The notes below the pieces were generated by a model, which was given only the letters and a program-made list of their open reading frames with translations, ran no database searches and was not told the origin of the DNA. DNA of 64,000 nucleotides from an uncultured Coriobacteriaceae bacterium (GTDB lineage: Bacteria > Actinomycetota > Coriobacteriia > Coriobacteriales > Atopobiaceae). Every line of letters begins with the position of its first letter. The stretch's first letter is position 1. The position numbers were made by a program, and so were the translations under genes. This document shows, one piece after another, positions 42,670 to 51,311 of the stretch. The stretch covers positions 62,001 through 126,000 of the forward strand of contig CADBCS010000001.1 in NCBI GenBank assembly GCA_902793195.1, written 5' to 3'.

Positions 42670-43995
42670 ATGAGCACCGATCGAAACATTGACTTTGTCC
42701 TGCGCACCGTCGAGAAGCGCGACATCCGCTTTGTGCGGTTGTGGTTTACCGACGTGCTGGGAAACCTCAAGTCGTTCTCAATCTCGCCAGCCGAGCTCGA
42801 GGAGTCGTTTGAGGAGGGGATCGGGTTCGACGGCTCGGCGGTGGCGGGCTTCGTGCCGCTCGAGGAGTCGGACATGCTGGCGTTCCCCTGCGCCGAGACG
42901 TTCCAGATCCTGCCCTGGCGTCCCCACAGCAGCGGGGTCGCGCGGATCTTCTGCCGCATTTGCACGCCCAGCGGCGAGTCGTTTGCCGGAGACCCCCGCT
43001 CGTGTTTGGAGCGGGTCCTTAACGTGGCCGAGGACAGGGGCTTCGTGCCCAACGTGGGTCCCAAGCTGGAGTACTTCTACTTCAACGACGACAAGGAGCC
43101 GGTGCCGGTGGACGAGGCGGGCTACTTCGACCTCACGCCCTACGACTCCGCGCGTGACCTGCGCCGCTCCACCACGCTCATGCTCGAGAAGATGTCCATC
43201 CCGGTGCAGTACTCCTACCACTCCAACGCCCCGTCGCAAAACGGGATCGACCTGCGCTACTGCGAGGCCCTGTGCTGCGCGGACAATATCATGACGGCGC
43301 GCCTGGTCATAAAGCAGGAGGCCAACGAGCAGGGGTTGTTCGCCTCCTTCATGCCCAAGCCGCTGGCGGGTTGCTCGGGCTCGGGCATGTTCCTGAGCGA
43401 GTCTCTGTTCGACCAGAACGGCGAGAACCTCTTCTGGGGCACCGAGGACTACCACCTCTCGGAGCTGGCGCACCACTACATCGCGGGCATCCTGCGCTAT
43501 GCGCCGGAGTTCTCGCTCGTCACCAACCCCACGGTCAACTCGTACAAGCGCCTGCTGCCCAACGGCGAGGTGCCGGTCTACACCACATGGGGCCGCAAGA
43601 ACCGCTCGGCGCTGGTGCGCATTCCCGCGCACAAGCCCGGCAAGCACCTCTCGGCTCGCATCGAGCTGCGCAACGCCGACCCCACCGCCAACCCCTACCT
43701 GGCGCTTGCGGCCACCATTGCGGCCGGGCTCAAGGGCATCGAGGACGAGCTGCCGCTGCCGGTGGAGTACACGGGCAAGGACGTGACCGACGCGCACATG
43801 GTGAGCATGGGTCGCACGCACCTGCCCCGCACCCTGGGCGAGGCGATCGAGACGTTCGAGGAGAGCGAGCTCATGCGCGAGACCTTGGGAGACCACATCT
43901 GCGACTACCTGCTCGCCGAGAAGCGCATCGAGTGGAACGACTACTGCACGACCATAACCGACTGGGAGAAGCACCACTACTACGCGGGGTTCTAG
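42670..43995 (+). CDS. Glutamine synthetase-like protein with degenerate active site
   Basis: 441 residues aligning along the full length of type I glutamine synthetase, start chosen at the ATG behind GGAGG. Intact: FDGSAVAGF (ammonia-site Asp), NPTVNSYKR, NRSALVRIP and RIELRNADPTANPYLA. Changed, in Salmonella numbering: GPEPEFF reads GPKLEYF (E129 to K), HHEVAPGQHEID reads YHSNAPSQNGID (E212 to S, E220 to G), and GVNGSGMH reads GCSGSGMF (N264 to S, H269 to F). Four of six metal ligands are lost. It is unlikely to make glutamine in the normal way. It may be a pseudoenzyme sensor or an enzyme with another chemistry, and it heads a cluster of amino-acid transport genes. Confidence 0.88.
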   Translation: MSTDRNIDFVLRTVEKRDIRFVRLWFTDVLGNLKSFSISPAELEESFEEGIGFDGSAVAGFVPLEESDMLAFPCAETFQILPWRPHSSGVARIFCRICTPSGESFAGDPRSCLERVLNVAEDRGFVPNVGPKLEYFYFNDDKEPVPVDEAGYFDLTPYDSARDLRRSTTLMLEKMSIPVQYSYHSNAPSQNGIDLRYCEALCCADNIMTARLVIKQEANEQGLFASFMPKPLAGCSGSGMFLSESLFDQNGENLFWGTEDYHLSELAHHYIAGILRYAPEFSLVTNPTVNSYKRLLPNGEVPVYTTWGRKNRSALVRIPAHKPGKHLSARIELRNADPTANPYLALAATIAAGLKGIEDELPLPVEYTGKDVTDAHMVSMGRTHLPRTLGEAIETFEESELMRETLGDHICDYLLAEKRIEWNDYCTTITDWEKHHYYAGF

Positions 43996-44213
43996 GCGGT
44001 GCACGAATGATTCTGGCACAAGGGGCACCTTGCGCGGCTCGCTGTCCACATAGCCAAATTGTTAAAACTGATTGTATGGTGTCAATCGGGTATGCGGGAT
44101 TCGTGCATACTGTGCTCCTATCCGTAGGACCACCGGGCAAAAGCTCGGTCAGGCGGGGTTGGTGCGCACAAAGGTGCGCGACCCGCGTTGTGCGAGAGAG
44201 AAGGGACATCTCA

Positions 44214-45128
44214 ATGAAGAAGTGCAGGATTCTTGGTTTGGCTGGCGCCCTTGCCTGCCTCTGCGCGTTCGTGCTCGTGCTTGCCGGGTGCGGCGGCACC
44301 AACAACGCCCAAACCACCGATGCCGACAAGGCTGAGGACACCGCCGCCGTCACGGACTCCTCGTCCGGTAGCTGGTATGCCTCCGCGACGGCCGATGCAA
44401 AGGGCTACAAGCTGGTTGAGGAGGGCACCCTCATCGGCGTGTCCGACATGGCCTACCCGCCGCTCGAGTCGGTGGTCGAGGGCACGTCCGACGAGTACGA
44501 GGGCTTCGAGATTGACCTCACCACCGAGGTTGCCAAGCGCTGCGGCCTCACCATGAAGTGGCTCAGCCCCATGAAGTTCGACACCATCATCCCGCTCATC
44601 AAGCAGGGTGGCAAGGCCGACGTGGGCGTGTCGTCGTTCACCATCAACGACGAGCGCAAGAAGGAGATCGACTTCACCGAGTCCTACATCGACTCCAACC
44701 AGGCCATCGTCATGAAGAAGGGCTCCGACAAGAAGGGCGCCTCCGACGCCGAGACCGAGGAGAAGCTCAACGCCAAGGGCGTCGTCGTCTGCGTGCAGCA
44801 GGGAACCACGGGCGAGGAGTGGGTGCAGGAGAACCTGCCCAACGCCGAGTGCAAGCCGCTCGACAACGCCATCGACTGCCTGCAGAACCTCGAGTCCGGC
44901 AAGTGCGACGCCGTGGTGGCCGACCTGCCCTGCATGGCCTACTACTGCAAGGAGTCCTTCACGGGCCAGGAGGTCGCGGTCCAGATTCCCACGGGCGAGT
45001 CCTACGGCATCGTCGTCTCCAAGGAGAACGCCAAGCTCACCGAGGACATGAACAAGGCCATCGCCGAGATGAAGTCCGACGGCACCATCGACAAGATCAT
45101 GGAGAAGTGGTTCGGCGGCAACATCTAG
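44214..45128 (+). CDS. Amino acid ABC transporter substrate-binding lipoprotein
   Basis: 304 residues. The lipoprotein signal ends in LAGC, then a Ser/Thr/Asp linker and an SBP_bac_3 domain follow. Family hallmarks include LIGVSDMAYPPLES, YEGFEIDLTTEVAKRCG, IDFTESYIDSNQAI and GESYGIVVSKEN. It binds a polar amino acid or small peptide outside the membrane. It lacks its own permease and stands 97 bases before a second binding protein with the same GTTGEEW-ENLP block, so the two probably share the downstream permease and ATPase. GAAGGGA precedes the ATG. Confidence 0.92.
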   Translation: MKKCRILGLAGALACLCAFVLVLAGCGGTNNAQTTDADKAEDTAAVTDSSSGSWYASATADAKGYKLVEEGTLIGVSDMAYPPLESVVEGTSDEYEGFEIDLTTEVAKRCGLTMKWLSPMKFDTIIPLIKQGGKADVGVSSFTINDERKKEIDFTESYIDSNQAIVMKKGSDKKGASDAETEEKLNAKGVVVCVQQGTTGEEWVQENLPNAECKPLDNAIDCLQNLESGKCDAVVADLPCMAYYCKESFTGQEVAVQIPTGESYGIVVSKENAKLTEDMNKAIAEMKSDGTIDKIMEKWFGGNI

Positions 45129-45225
45129 TTGCTGGCGCAAGAGCCACAAGAAGCACGTGCGGCGGGCGGACCTTGGTGCCGCCCGCTTGCGGATATAACG
45201 TTTGCCAAACCGAAAGGAAGCAAAG

Positions 45226-46119
45226 ATGCACAACATGTCTCGTCGTTCTTTTTTGAAGGGCAGCAGCCTGCTGGCCGGCATGGGGGCGATCTCGCTGGTG
45301 GGATGTGGAGGCGGAGCGACCCCTGCCGCCGATGGGGGCTCCGCCCAGGCTGCCCCAGACGCTGCCGGCACCATCATGCTGGTAAACGAGGGCAAGCTCA
45401 CCTGCATCTCCAACATGTATTTCCCGCCCTTTGAGTTTATGGACGAGAAGACCGGCGAGCCCAAGGGCTTCGACATTGACCTGTCGCGCGAGCTGGCCAA
45501 GCACATGGGCCTGGAGGCCAACTGGACCAAGGAGAGCAACATGGGCTTCGACACGCTCGTGCCCACCATCTCGGCGGTCGACTACAGCGATGGCACGGCA
45601 AAGGGCAAGGCCGACATCGCCATAGCGGGCATGACCATCACCGACAAGCGCAAGCAGGAGGTGGACATGTCCGATCCCTACCTTGACTCCAACCAGTCGC
45701 TGGTGCTGCGCAAGGACTCCGAGGAGACGCTCGAGTCGCTCAACGCCGAGGGCAAGAAGATCGCCGTGCAGGATGGCACGACGGGCGAGGAGTGGGCGCG
45801 CGAGAACCTACCCGTGGCCGACGCCTCCAAGGGCATCGTAAAGCTCGACGACATCATCAACGCGATGAACGGCCTCAACTCCACGACCTACGACGCGGTG
45901 ATCACCGATTTGCCGGTCGCCAAGTACCAGATCGAGACCGAGAAGAACTACGCCGACCTCAAGGTGGCCGAGGGCATCCCCACCGGCGAGCAGTACGGCA
46001 TCGCGGTGTCCAAGTCCAACCCCGCCCTCCTGGCGGCGATCAACAAGGCGCTCAAGGAGATGGTGGAGGACGGCACCATGAAGCAGCTGCAGATCACGTG
46101 GTTCGGTTCCGAGGTATAG
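45226..46119 (+). CDS. Second amino acid ABC transporter substrate-binding lipoprotein
   Basis: 297 residues with a twin-arginine-like, lipoprotein-type signal: SRRSFLKGSSLLAG followed by SLVGC. The SBP_bac_3 body carries YFPPFEFMDEKTGEPKGFDI and GEQYGIAVSKSN. It differs from the first binding protein in signal type and in residues lining the ligand cleft, so a different amino acid is likely. The stop is 2 bases before the permease, showing operon membership. GAAAGGAAG precedes the ATG. Confidence 0.92.
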   Translation: MHNMSRRSFLKGSSLLAGMGAISLVGCGGGATPAADGGSAQAAPDAAGTIMLVNEGKLTCISNMYFPPFEFMDEKTGEPKGFDIDLSRELAKHMGLEANWTKESNMGFDTLVPTISAVDYSDGTAKGKADIAIAGMTITDKRKQEVDMSDPYLDSNQSLVLRKDSEETLESLNAEGKKIAVQDGTTGEEWARENLPVADASKGIVKLDDIINAMNGLNSTTYDAVITDLPVAKYQIETEKNYADLKVAEGIPTGEQYGIAVSKSNPALLAAINKALKEMVEDGTMKQLQITWFGSEV

Positions 46120-46121
46120 GC

Positions 46122-47525
46122 ATGCGAGCAGCTCACAGCCACAGACTCGGACGTCTCGTCATCGCATGCGTCACGGCGCTGGTCGCCCTGGCGCTCCTTC
46201 CCTCGCAAGCACAGGCGCTCACCACCGAGAAGGCGACGGCGCGTCCCAACGAGGACGGCGGCACCGGCGTCATTGGCGGGATGCCCACGCGCCTTACGTG
46301 GGAGGGCTTCGTGGAGGAGGGTGAGGCCATCACCTCGGTGACCCTCACGCTTCCCGAAGGTGCCTCGTTCGACAACACCACCACCAAGGTGACGGTGCTC
46401 GACGACCTCACGCGCATTCCCAACGACGCGACGGCGACCCCGTCGGGCAACACCATCACCGTACAGCTCTCCGACCCGGCGAAGGAAGGTTACAAGCTGC
46501 GCCTGGAGATCGAGGGCATGGCTTTTCCCCCCGAGGGCGGCGACGTCGTCGTAACTGGTTCGTACGAGAGCGCCGGCAAGAAGAAGGACCTCGCGCCCTC
46601 CAAGCCCATCGCAACGATCGCAAACACCTGGCTGCAGCAGATGGTGAGCTTCCTGGACGCGCAGCCGTGGGTGCAGGCGTGGAACCAGAACCAGTTCCTG
46701 GGAATGTTCATGAAGCCCCAGCTGGTGCTCACGTCGCTCTTCTCGCTGTTCCCCGGATGGCTCGTGTGCCTGGGCATCGTCGTGGTGGCGTATCCGTTTG
46801 CCATCCTGCTGGGCCTGGTCTTCGCACTCATGAAGATCAGCAAGTTTAGGGTGGTGCGCGCCATCGCGGTGGTATACATCAACGTCCTGCGTGGCACGCC
46901 GCTCTTCCTGCAGATCTACATCATGTTCTTTGGCCTGCCCATGATGAACATCAACATAGACAACAACGTCCTGGGCGTCATCGTTATGGCCATCAACTCG
47001 TCGGCATACCTGGCCGAGATCTTCCGCGCGGGCATCGAGTCGATCCCGACGGGCCAGTACGAGGCCGCGGCGAGCCTGGGCATGGGCCGGCTGCTCACCA
47101 TGGTCAACATCATCCTGCCCCAAACCGTGCGTCGCGTCATCCCCACCGTCACGAGCGACTTCATCATGGCGTTCAAGGACACCTCGCTGCTCTCGTCGGT
47201 GGGCGTCATGGAGCTCATGATGTTCTCGAAGAACCTCACCTCCGTTACGGGCAACATGACCCCGTACGTTACTGCCGCCATCTTCTACCTCATCGTAACG
47301 CTGCCGCTCATCAAGGTGGTTTCCACCATCGAGAAGCGCATGGCGCAGTCCGAGCGCGGTGGTGGTCCGAGGCCCAAGGCAAAGGGCAAGGAGTCGGGCG
47401 CCGAGGCGGACGATGCGGCCACGCGCGACGAGGCCAAGGGTGCCGAGCCGTCGATGGTCGAGGCGCTGAGCGCACCGTTCAAGGCGGGAACAGGCGTGTT
47501 TGGAGGTGTTGCAGATGCTCGATAG
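46122..47525 (+). CDS. Amino acid ABC permease with extracytoplasmic N-terminal domain
   Basis: 467 residues. The N terminus is a cleavable-type signal ([21 protein letters not shown]) followed by about 145 extracytoplasmic residues of beta-sandwich character ([39 protein letters not shown]). A HisM/GlnP permease domain follows, with the EAA loop [24 protein letters not shown]. The C terminus is a charged cytoplasmic tail of about 60 residues. A normal permease of this family is only about 220-250 residues. The extra domain may dock the two binding proteins; that is inference. It overlaps the ATPase gene by 11 bases. Confidence 0.88.
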   Translation: MRAAHSHRLGRLVIACVTALVALALLPSQAQALTTEKATARPNEDGGTGVIGGMPTRLTWEGFVEEGEAITSVTLTLPEGASFDNTTTKVTVLDDLTRIPNDATATPSGNTITVQLSDPAKEGYKLRLEIEGMAFPPEGGDVVVTGSYESAGKKKDLAPSKPIATIANTWLQQMVSFLDAQPWVQAWNQNQFLGMFMKPQLVLTSLFSLFPGWLVCLGIVVVAYPFAILLGLVFALMKISKFRVVRAIAVVYINVLRGTPLFLQIYIMFFGLPMMNINIDNNVLGVIVMAINSSAYLAEIFRAGIESIPTGQYEAAASLGMGRLLTMVNIILPQTVRRVIPTVTSDFIMAFKDTSLLSSVGVMELMMFSKNLTSVTGNMTPYVTAAIFYLIVTLPLIKVVSTIEKRMAQSERGGGPRPKAKGKESGAEADDAATRDEAKGAEPSMVEALSAPFKAGTGVFGGVADAR

Positions 47526-48384
47526 GAGGCACCCCCACATTACGATGCCCGACGTGCCGCCCGCGATGGACGCGGAGCAGGCCGCAGTCGAGGCTCATGC
47601 GCGCGACAAGGAGCTCACCAAGCATCACTTCGAGCCGCACGAGCACCCCTGCGTGCGCATCGAGCATCTCATGAAGACCTTCGACGGCGAGACGCAGGTG
47701 CTTACCGACGTCAACCTCACCGTGTGGCCCGGCGAGGTCGTGTGCGTGCTGGGGCCGTCTGGCTCCGGCAAGTCCACCATGCTGCGCTGCATCAACCTGC
47801 TCGAGAAGCCCACGGCCGGCCACATCCTCATTGAGGACAACGAGATCACGGGGCATCTGGGCACCAAGGAGGTCAACAGGCTGCGTCAGAACCTGGGCAT
47901 GGTGTTCCAGAGCTTCAACCTCTTCCCGCACCTCTCGGCCAAGGGCAACGTGATGATCGGCCAGACCAAGGTGCTCAAGAAGTCCAAGGATGAGGCCGAG
48001 GCCGAGGCGCTCAAGCAGCTTGACGCCGTGGGCCTGCTCGACCGTGCCGACTTCAAGCCTGCGCAGCTCAGCGGTGGCCAGCAGCAGCGCGTCGCCATCG
48101 CGCGTGCCGTGGCCATGCACCCCGACATCCTTCTGTTCGACGAGCCCACATCGGCCCTCGATCCCGAGCTGGTGCGCGGCGTCCTGGACGTTATGCGCGA
48201 CCTGGCCGAGAACGGCGGCATGACCATGATCGTGGTAACGCACGAGATGGGCTTCGCGCGAGAGGTCGCCGACCGCGTGGTGTTTATGGAAGGCGGCGTG
48301 GTCGTGGAGCAGGGAACTCCCGAGATGGTGTTCGACAACCCGCAGAACCCGCGTACGGCAGAGTTCCTGGGAAGCATCGGATAG
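47515..48384 (+). CDS. Amino acid ABC transporter ATP-binding protein
   Basis: 289 residues of the GlnQ/HisP type. Walker [11 protein letters not shown]-loop [12 protein letters not shown], signature LSGGQQQR, Walker [13 protein letters not shown] and switch VVTHEMGFA are all present. About 45 extra residues, His- and acid-rich, precede the ABC domain. It powers the adjacent permease. The ATG at 47515 follows GGAGGTG; a TTG 15 bases earlier is less suited. A hairpin terminator ends the operon. Confidence 0.93.
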   Translation: MLDRRHPHITMPDVPPAMDAEQAAVEAHARDKELTKHHFEPHEHPCVRIEHLMKTFDGETQVLTDVNLTVWPGEVVCVLGPSGSGKSTMLRCINLLEKPTAGHILIEDNEITGHLGTKEVNRLRQNLGMVFQSFNLFPHLSAKGNVMIGQTKVLKKSKDEAEAEALKQLDAVGLLDRADFKPAQLSGGQQQRVAIARAVAMHPDILLFDEPTSALDPELVRGVLDVMRDLAENGGMTMIVVTHEMGFAREVADRVVFMEGGVVVEQGTPEMVFDNPQNPRTAEFLGSIG

Positions 48385-48409
48385 TCTCCCGTTTTTGGGA
48401 ACAGCGCCC

Positions 48410-48456
48410 AAACCCCCTTTTCTCTCGTTCCTCGAGAACGCGAGAAAAGGGGGTTT
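48410..48456 (+). terminator. Terminator of the amino-acid transporter operon
   Basis: A long stem of AAACCCCCTTTTCTC type with its complement ending in GGGGGTTT, closed by a small ATTC-rich loop and followed by GTCTCATTT. It also resembles the AAAAGGGG palindromes. Confidence 0.75.
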
Positions 48457-48515
48457 GTCTCATTTCCGGCAGGTTTCCCCCGGGCAACATACGCGTGATT
48501 TGTCATGTTACGTCT

Positions 48516-48542
48516 TTGAAAACACTCGGCATGTGGTACTAT
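48516..48542 (+). promoter_or_regulatory. Candidate promoter of the GlnR-like gene
   Basis: TTGAAA (48516-48521) and TACTAT (48537-48542) are 15 bases apart; an alternative -10 TATGCA gives 18. The local AT content is high. Confidence 0.35.
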
Positions 48543-48590
48543 GCATTATTGTTTTGAACGAAACCAATACAGTGCTAATGGGGGATTAGC

Positions 48591-49268
48591 GTGATGCACC
48601 ACAAGAACATCCTGCTTCTATCGAGGACGTCTCGACATCACGAACGCATGCGTGAGCTTTCCCACTCCCTGGACGTGTCCATCGCGCTCGCGTTTCCCGA
48701 CACCTTCTCTCAGGCAATCTCATCTGGCCACGAGTTCGACCTCATCATCCTGGACACGGTCGGTCTCGACGAGGACACCCTCAACGCCGTGGACACCTAT
48801 GTGGCCGAGAACGGCTTCATCCCCATGCTGCTGGTGCAGGACGAGGATAGGCTCACGTCGCTGCGCATGCCGGTGCAGGGTCGAAACGACTTCATCGTCG
48901 CATCTGCCAGCTCGATGGAGTTTGAGATGAGGAGCAAGCTGCTGCTGTGGCCCGGCGAGGAGAGTGCGCCTGCCGACATTGTGTCGGTGGACAACATGAT
49001 CATAAATCTGGCGACGTACCAGGTGTACATCGACGAGGAACCGGTCGACCTCACGCTCATGGAGTACTCGCTCCTCTCGTTCCTTGCAACGCATCCGTCG
49101 CGCGCCTACTCGCGCGAGACGCTGCTGCACAGGGTGTGGGGCTTCGAGTACTGCGGCGGCACGCGCACCGTGGATGTGCACATTCGACGCGTGCGCTCCA
49201 AGGTTGGCCCCCAGGTCGCCGCACATATCGTGACGGTGCGCGGCGTGGGCTACCTGTTCAAGCTCTAG
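48591..49268 (+). CDS. Orphan OmpR-family response regulator, GlnR-like
   Basis: 225 residues, GTG or adjacent ATG start behind GGGGGATT. The N-terminal receiver is atypical: the first strand ILLLSRTSRHH lacks the acidic pair, the phospho-acceptor position keeps an Asp (LIILDTVG), and the usual lysine is not evident. The C-terminal winged helix has VDLTLMEYSLLSFLATHP and VWGFEYCGGTRTVDVHIRRVR, very close to actinobacterial GlnR. No histidine kinase is nearby. The setting beside GS-like and amino-acid transport genes suggests nitrogen control; target genes are inference. Confidence 0.8.
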   Translation: MMHHKNILLLSRTSRHHERMRELSHSLDVSIALAFPDTFSQAISSGHEFDLIILDTVGLDEDTLNAVDTYVAENGFIPMLLVQDEDRLTSLRMPVQGRNDFIVASASSMEFEMRSKLLLWPGEESAPADIVSVDNMIINLATYQVYIDEEPVDLTLMEYSLLSFLATHPSRAYSRETLLHRVWGFEYCGGTRTVDVHIRRVRSKVGPQVAAHIVTVRGVGYLFKL

Positions 49269-49501
49269 TGACTCAGTGGCCGAGACGGGTCACGGGCGTG
49301 GCGTATCGGGTCGTCTGGTACCATGGACAACCGTGCGACGCTCCCTGCGCCCCACGGCGTCAAGACCACATTTAAGTTAACCAAAAGGCTTGTTTTCGCC
49401 CTGTGAAAGCTGGAAGTGGCGTGAGATAAAACCGTGCAACGGGGTACATTCTCATTGTGCTGTATGCACGTTTGCACGTATCGAAGGAAGGCTGGACGAC
49501 C

Positions 49502-51040
49502 ATGGCTGGTAACAACACGAACCCGCCCATTCCGGGCTCGCAAAACAACAGGCAAAACGATCCCGGTTCGACGGCGCAACAGCCAAGAGTCGCAAGACGG
49601 CCCCCCGACGCCGCGGAATATGGCTCCCAAGACGGGTATCGTGGGCCACAGCAGCAGGCGTATCGGCCCGCTCCTCCCAGACCCCAGCCCAATCCCCAGT
49701 TCCAAGCCCAGCCGCAGCCCGCGCCTTCCCAACCGCCCAAGCAGGGTTCGGGCGTCTGGAAGAGCATCCTTGGCGGTGCCCTCGCCGGTGCGGCTGTCTC
49801 GGCTGCGCTGTTTGGCGTGCTCATCGGAACGGGTGTCGTGGGCGGCAAGGCCGCACCGCGTGCGACTACCGAGTCCTCGGCCGGCCGGACCATCAACCTC
49901 AGCACGGCGGACGAGAACTACGGTGTCGCCCAGGTGGTTGCCGCCAAGTGCCTGCCCTCAGTCGTCTCGGTGTACGTAAACTCCGCCGAGGGTGCGGGCA
50001 TCGGCTCGGGCGTGGTGCTCGACACCGACGGCAACATCATCACCAACTGGCACGTTGCCGGCGAGGCCGAGTCCATCTCGGTTACCATCGACGAGCAGAG
50101 CTACGACGCCACGCTGGTGGGCGGAGACGCCTCGAGCGACATCGCCGTCATCCGGGCGGAACTCGACGGCGCGCAGGTGACGCCCATGGAGCTCGGTGAC
50201 TCCTCGGCCCTTGTGGTCGGCGACTGGGTCATGACCCTTGGCAGCCCGCTCGGCCTCGACCAGTCGGCGTCCTCGGGCATCGTGAGCGCACTGTACCGCA
50301 ACACGCTCATGGCCGCCTCCACGGGCAACACCATATACACCAACCTCATCCAGGTCGACGCCGCCATCAATGGCGGCAACTCGGGCGGCGCGCTGGTAAA
50401 CGCCGAGGGCAAGCTTGTGGGCATCAACACGCTCTATGCGAACGGCAGCGGCAGCGAGGCGTTTGCGGGCATCGGATTTGCGATTCCCGGCAACTACGCC
50501 GTCGACATCGCCAACAAGGTAATCAAGGGCGAGCCGGTGACCCATGCCTACATGGGCGTGTCGTGCGCCACGGTCAACGCGCAGAACGCGCAGGCCAACC
50601 ACCTCTCGGTCAACCAGGGGGCGTATGTCTCGGAGCTCGAGGACGGCGGTCCCGCGGCCGAGGCGGGCATCAAGGTGGGCGACATCGTAACCAAGATTGG
50701 CAAGTACGACGTGACCTCCGCAGACGGTCTCGTCCTTGCCGTGCGCTCCTACTCCGTGGGCGACGAGGTGGACGTGACGTTCGTGCGCGACGGCGAGGAG
50801 CAAACCGTAAAGGTCAAGCTCGGTTCCGACGAGACGCTCCAGGCCAAGCAGGAGGAGGAGCGCAAGAAGCAGGAGGAGGACCTCCAAAAGCAGTACGAGG
50901 AATACCTCAACCAGCAGCAAAACCAGCAGCATAACCAACAGCAGAGCCCGGACCAGTCGTGGCCGTGGGACACGTACCAGTGGCCATGGGAGCTGTGGGA
51001 CTGGGACACCGACTCCATGAGCAATCCCGTGTCCCGATAG
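49502..51040 (+). CDS. HtrA/DegP-type membrane-anchored serine protease
   Basis: 512 residues. About 80 cytoplasmic Pro/Gln/Asn-rich residues are followed by one transmembrane helix (about 88-112) and a trypsin-like domain whose triad is His in ITNWHVAG, Asp in SSDIAVIRAE and Ser in GGNSGGALVN. One PDZ domain follows (about 360-455: AYVSELEDGGPAAEAGIKVGD in part). A Gln-rich, Trp-rich tail ends it. It degrades or refolds damaged exported proteins. AAGGAAGG lies ten bases before the ATG. A terminator follows. Confidence 0.93.
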   Translation: MAGNNTNPPIPGSQNNRQNDPGSTAQQPRVARRPPDAAEYGSQDGYRGPQQQAYRPAPPRPQPNPQFQAQPQPAPSQPPKQGSGVWKSILGGALAGAAVSAALFGVLIGTGVVGGKAAPRATTESSAGRTINLSTADENYGVAQVVAAKCLPSVVSVYVNSAEGAGIGSGVVLDTDGNIITNWHVAGEAESISVTIDEQSYDATLVGGDASSDIAVIRAELDGAQVTPMELGDSSALVVGDWVMTLGSPLGLDQSASSGIVSALYRNTLMAASTGNTIYTNLIQVDAAINGGNSGGALVNAEGKLVGINTLYANGSGSEAFAGIGFAIPGNYAVDIANKVIKGEPVTHAYMGVSCATVNAQNAQANHLSVNQGAYVSELEDGGPAAEAGIKVGDIVTKIGKYDVTSADGLVLAVRSYSVGDEVDVTFVRDGEEQTVKVKLGSDETLQAKQEEERKKQEEDLQKQYEEYLNQQQNQQHNQQQSPDQSWPWDTYQWPWELWDWDTDSMSNPVSR

Positions 51041-51074
51041 GGATTGCGCAAGGAGCACGCATCATTGCCAATCC

Positions 51075-51113
51075 GCCTCCCCCAGTGGCCAAGCCGCTGG
51101 GGGAGGCGCCTTT
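51075..51113 (+). terminator. Terminator of the htrA-like gene
   Basis: Perfect 11-base stem GCCTCCCCCAG (51075-51085) with complement 51097-51107, then GCCTTT. The following 200 bases to sbcD show no gene. Confidence 0.85.
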
Positions 51114-51311
51114 CCCGGCGGAGTGGCATGTGCGGTTTTGGGTTGGGACGGGTTGCTGGCACATGCGACTTTGCATGGGAGCCGCGCACGACAATCGCCT
51201 GCCGTGCCACACCAAAAGCCACACCAAAAGTCACCGCAATACCCCCTGTCATTTTTGGGTCAGTTGATATACTCTTGCTACCCCTTTACACAGACGAACG
51301 ATTGGACGCAC

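Noticed and set aside
48551..48564. GTTT-n6-AAAC dyad upstream of the GlnR-like gene as an autoregulatory GlnR box
   Set aside because: Only four-base arms, and no neighbouring half-sites at 11-base spacing as seen at 42532-42558.
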